A DNA stretch of 43,612 nucleotides, from NCBI GenBank assembly GCA_964577205.1, contig CAZNYG010000005.1, forward strand, positions 1 through 43,612. Direction: 5' to 3'. This document shows, piece by piece, positions 42,801 through 43,612 of this stretch. Position 1 is the first letter of the stretch. The number at the start of each line of letters is the position of its first letter. Both the position numbers and the translations under genes were made by a program. Below the pieces are notes generated by a model. It saw only the letters and a program-made list of their open reading frames with translations, was not told the origin of the DNA and searched no databases. This DNA comes from CAZNYG01 sp964577205. Lineage in GTDB: Bacteria > Elusimicrobiota > Endomicrobiia > Endomicrobiales > CAIRNS01.

Positions 42801-43612
42801 TCATCGTCGAGGTCGAAAAGGACGATATGACTGGTTTCCGCGGATATGGAGAGGACTTCAACACAGACATCCATTTGGCAAAAACGATCCTGTGCGATGT
42901 ATTTCCGGAGCTGCTGGATTTCGATCCCAACTTTAAAGCAGTCATGGCCGAGTCCGATCTTAGAGCTTTTTCATGGGTCTGGAGGGCGGCGAAAAGCGGC
43001 ACGCAATGCCCGGTAGAGTTTGTGGGATTTTATGACAATGATCTTTCCATCGATACGGGCGGCGGCGAATACACGTGCGGCCTCATCAGGGCTCTGTTGA
43101 ATTTCGTTGTTAACGGCAAGGAAATCATGTGGGAAAAGAAGAAGAGCGTCAAACGGATGCAGGTGGAGGCCGGCAGAAAAGGCGGTTACATCACCATCAC
43201 CATTCGGGATAACGGCGGCGGTATCTTCATTGATGGTAACGTGCTGGAACAGGGCGTCACAAGCCATCAAGACAGGGGAAGCAACGGAGAGGGGCTGGAC
43301 ATAGCAAATAAAACTATCAAGAGAATGGGCGGTTGGATCGAAATTATAAGAAAAGTGCAATGGGGAGAGAATAACCAATATGAAGGAGCGGAATTTACTA
43401 TTTACCTTCCCGCAAGGTCGGGGGGTCCCGAAACAGTCGATGCTTCCCTGAATGAGCTTTTAGCGCCCTTGCATTTACCTGATATCCTCGGCAAAGCAGC
43501 CGCAGCAGCCGTTGCCGGACAGCGGCAGAAACCTTTGGTGGTCATTATAGCGGGCAGGGGTACTGAATTGCCTTCCATAGATGAGAAAGAGGTTTCTTCG
43601 GTATTCCGTTTC
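36884..43612 (+). CDS. Giant secreted multidomain protein, 3' end outside window: ChaN/TIKI-like, membrane, GT-B, HExxH, histidine kinase
   Basis: Open without a stop for 2243 codons to the last base. AGGGAG is four bases ahead of the ATG. Residues 47-68: hydrophobic stretch ending AVQA, a Sec-type signal with a long basic front. About 108-510: IQDLHCHPEVQ (His115, His117), IYLEGAYG and late TGGFHTDGLARLL (His494), recalling ChaN/TIKI or erythromycin-esterase-type folds. About 678-830: membrane segments. About 959-1450: GT-B fold like glycogen synthase/phosphorylase (VSAEISHWAGGLGPV, VVHTNDGQTAPL, SVFTTHTYFNR, GGVRLADLPTAVSRE, ITANGGLQFSPP). 1801-1805: HEMCH zinc-type motif. 1873-1880: HFRHDFQN, possible phospho-acceptor His1876. 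2065-2180: HATPase with N box (Asn2077), DNGGGI (2109-2114) and GSNGEGLDIANK. Function unknown; composition turns less GC-rich after about 39.5 kb. Confidence 0.85.
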   Translation, partial: MTARDSCHRLIQHTAETRDEAGFFSACRGKAGTILPRLNTGDAARRITAVLTAACFIFSFIAAPAVQAILPPAGQLSAAPSTGFPVPGIPADAGRVTAARLSDSVPPVVLIQDLHCHPEVQKNIFRVLSRLDRDNGIRNIYLEGAYGDVSTRWLAALARTELGKKALDAELDRGWLDGAEYYSIVSGRTEIIKGLENKRVYDENIGRLQCMMEQRTTARPLLDAMKRECAVLRERYFSRANAALARLELRLQNGDISSKAYYSRLLRLADKAFMDMTRYPDVVRFEALLKTSGRISRPRAARDLRKVMGQLRARAPYNEYERLASLAGDNERREEFMALVGETARRHNIDLSSSHPHLARLIAWQAQQALINPQSLIREERLLIYELRRRFAGSPAERDILFISEFTRLTEDILLNRVTADDYAWYEARADEFSNTWPRYSRVSGPASIAGMLALSRDFYAANFERNRYFLDAVMSGMDKAEGRTNAVVTGGFHTDGLARLLKERGIPYIVVTPSITTGTAGSTRLYEELIRAQNTVSGQTIASLAKGLRGPECLGDPIGQMLAIQIWDDNALPEVATRACNKLIADLQKEHTVEGAEFPPTKVSNVTRTDDRSIGFSVAYGKEVSRYIIGYDRTVSPVKDGAALASVADSVVQGKINAAFKGKWTGKLMYAAYTVFGVNWESLLLLPVVGPLVSSALVRNGIGQRVPDQGKYSIILSAGVAGSLLLPVPELKLFCLMATVIFSASQLYSAHADEDRGMKRSGILLLGCFLISAAFWLPLCGYAFGIPIPFAGTVSDPFTGSITGFAASFFTHSLFNAAMLVLKRFGIAPRWTQLASSLEASRKIAEETMDVKGIVDEIRGCMTTDGNNVVFKGAETKALIEKYAGILADRADYPVEGAWPFLKAVVQLARLEEEALMKFVADNFSTHHSALVDALSLMTCNQCGEWIREQSPALDGRKYYFVSAEISHWAGGLGPVMTFHSKGMKELGADIECIEPLYQLRRDKSNPDGDPLDYSSSEHDDRQITFDKENGGVILEGYVRVGGKDVKYQVLRGVRSNNPNDPEAPVHYFIRDADENGESHFTRTLYNYGDNGNASWEEFTSFFNLASAELIQHLEKARKDTDGDAYKPAVVHTNDGQTAPLAAVIKSRFADDPLMMNLVSVFTTHTYFNRRYVGFEYGIGILKDMMHIEPRYFNAFFRDGMIDFTSGGVRLADLPTAVSREHRDNVSHHDPGAHLKAVTNGAVPSMMAKYFREKMREHYPGADVERPTAEQIRGTKILCKEDLNTLLGTIAKREQRDIPPIGTNRQLIIAARRCVPEKMGAERAFTRENVEDMVRGEEGQNLIIFGADQGEASRELISRYKQIEEDLKKTRSPEDGVFIFVTSFSSEEKMMLLAAGDVQVQDSDHHTGAAEFSEEDITANGGLQFSPPYHEGVIMDQGLRINYEKPGEGNTIIPRDATPEAYREEFMKLRQLWNKEGNDQKDFYENCALSVRLNRIQNYLLTSAAYLRAVNDMIPAAEGKRERIREEREKDLANLSAILCAIDGIKNNQKLIELLLNTGRTGRNKVNSFYFSHSGESAEGAGIVPFIEKIRDISRREGYGGLIANYLEGHFFNYINVVFGNLGELSLSLCKWLDEIENTKSDSDDQKMHRFVSGLEYLSDQLEARIAELPVAASTSFKISTDSPFYAERSEFASPKSDPCSDLAVTVSHKGNAAVLVVDYRLEIPGMAADDYADIFRQAVNSMGTGLKKSGGYIAVRELRVSPHLFEDHTGNGLIGVNSALKRIEDEKARKIVYMTGIFHEMCHEISGRGDETFEAEQLERDIDYFFKITHEHGIRPLEALQALQDGGDVDCSIFIEACRGRITDMWNEMSHFRHDFQNAIIRLPLLLECYEEVLNFLPAAIEKPPEKQMELLIELSNLLKQINAVSSSAQTGDEWQHKFDTIHAMKQEGRKLMELATQEGIDVLKGTIEKLIVEVEKDDMTGFRGYGEDFNTDIHLAKTILCDVFPELLDFDPNFKAVMAESDLRAFSWVWRAAKSGTQCPVEFVGFYDNDLSIDTGGGEYTCGLIRALLNFVVNGKEIMWEKKKSVKRMQVEAGRKGGYITITIRDNGGGIFIDGNVLEQGVTSHQDRGSNGEGLDIANKTIKRMGGWIEIIRKVQWGENNQYEGAEFTIYLPARSGGPETVDASLNELLAPLHLPDILGKAAAAAVAGQRQKPLVVIIAGRGTELPSIDEKEVSSVFRF

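Overview
This is a chromosomal window of a high-GC, Gram-negative-type bacterium. LspA and Lgt imply lipoproteins, HtpX and PssA/Psd (phosphatidylethanolamine synthesis) are present, and most genes are densely packed on the + strand with start-stop overlaps. The housekeeping content, the word-built palindromic spacers and an enormous secreted multidomain protein together suggest a member of Omnitrophota (former OP3) or a relative. That placement is inference from gene style, since no rRNA or complete marker set is visible. I see no tRNA, rRNA, insertion sequence, prophage or CRISPR array.

Layout. 1-1.2 kb: 3' part of groEL, closed by a strong hairpin. 1.4-9.5 kb: yggS-proC-yggU-mtnA-ileS-lspA-lgt-rluD (PLP homeostasis, proline, methionine salvage, Ile-tRNA charging, lipoprotein maturation, pseudouridylation). 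9.7-14.9 kb: a KaiC-like/XRE/cupin fusion regulator, then gdhA and nfnAB, a nitrogen/redox block in which NfnAB can supply NADPH to glutamate dehydrogenase. 15-20 kb: gmk, a divergent rpoZ, separate coaC and coaB, family-4 udg and priA. 20.2-21.7 kb: two small accessory genes with their own promoters, a zinc-ribbon/HEPN-like/receiver protein and a small FAS1 protein. 21.8-26.8 kb: def-fmt-htpX-rsmB-rlmN. 27-29.3 kb: patatin-psd-pssA, a phospholipid block. 29.4-36.8 kb: leuA-leuC-leuD-leuB-asd, a ChbG/HpnK-type deacetylase and truA. leuD contains a 10-N assembly gap.

36.9 kb to the window end: one uninterrupted reading frame of 2243 codons, still open at the last base. It encodes a signal peptide, a ChaN/TIKI-like domain, a membrane region, a glycogen-synthase/phosphorylase-like GT-B domain, an HExxH metallopeptidase-like segment and a histidine-kinase core (phospho-acceptor His and HATPase). 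This is the most unusual object in the window.

Two genome-wide habits stand out. First, at least five spacers are long imperfect palindromes made of short words such as GTGAGTAA. Second, several genes have a -10 box only 7-10 bases before the start codon and no Shine-Dalgarno, suggesting leaderless mRNAs.
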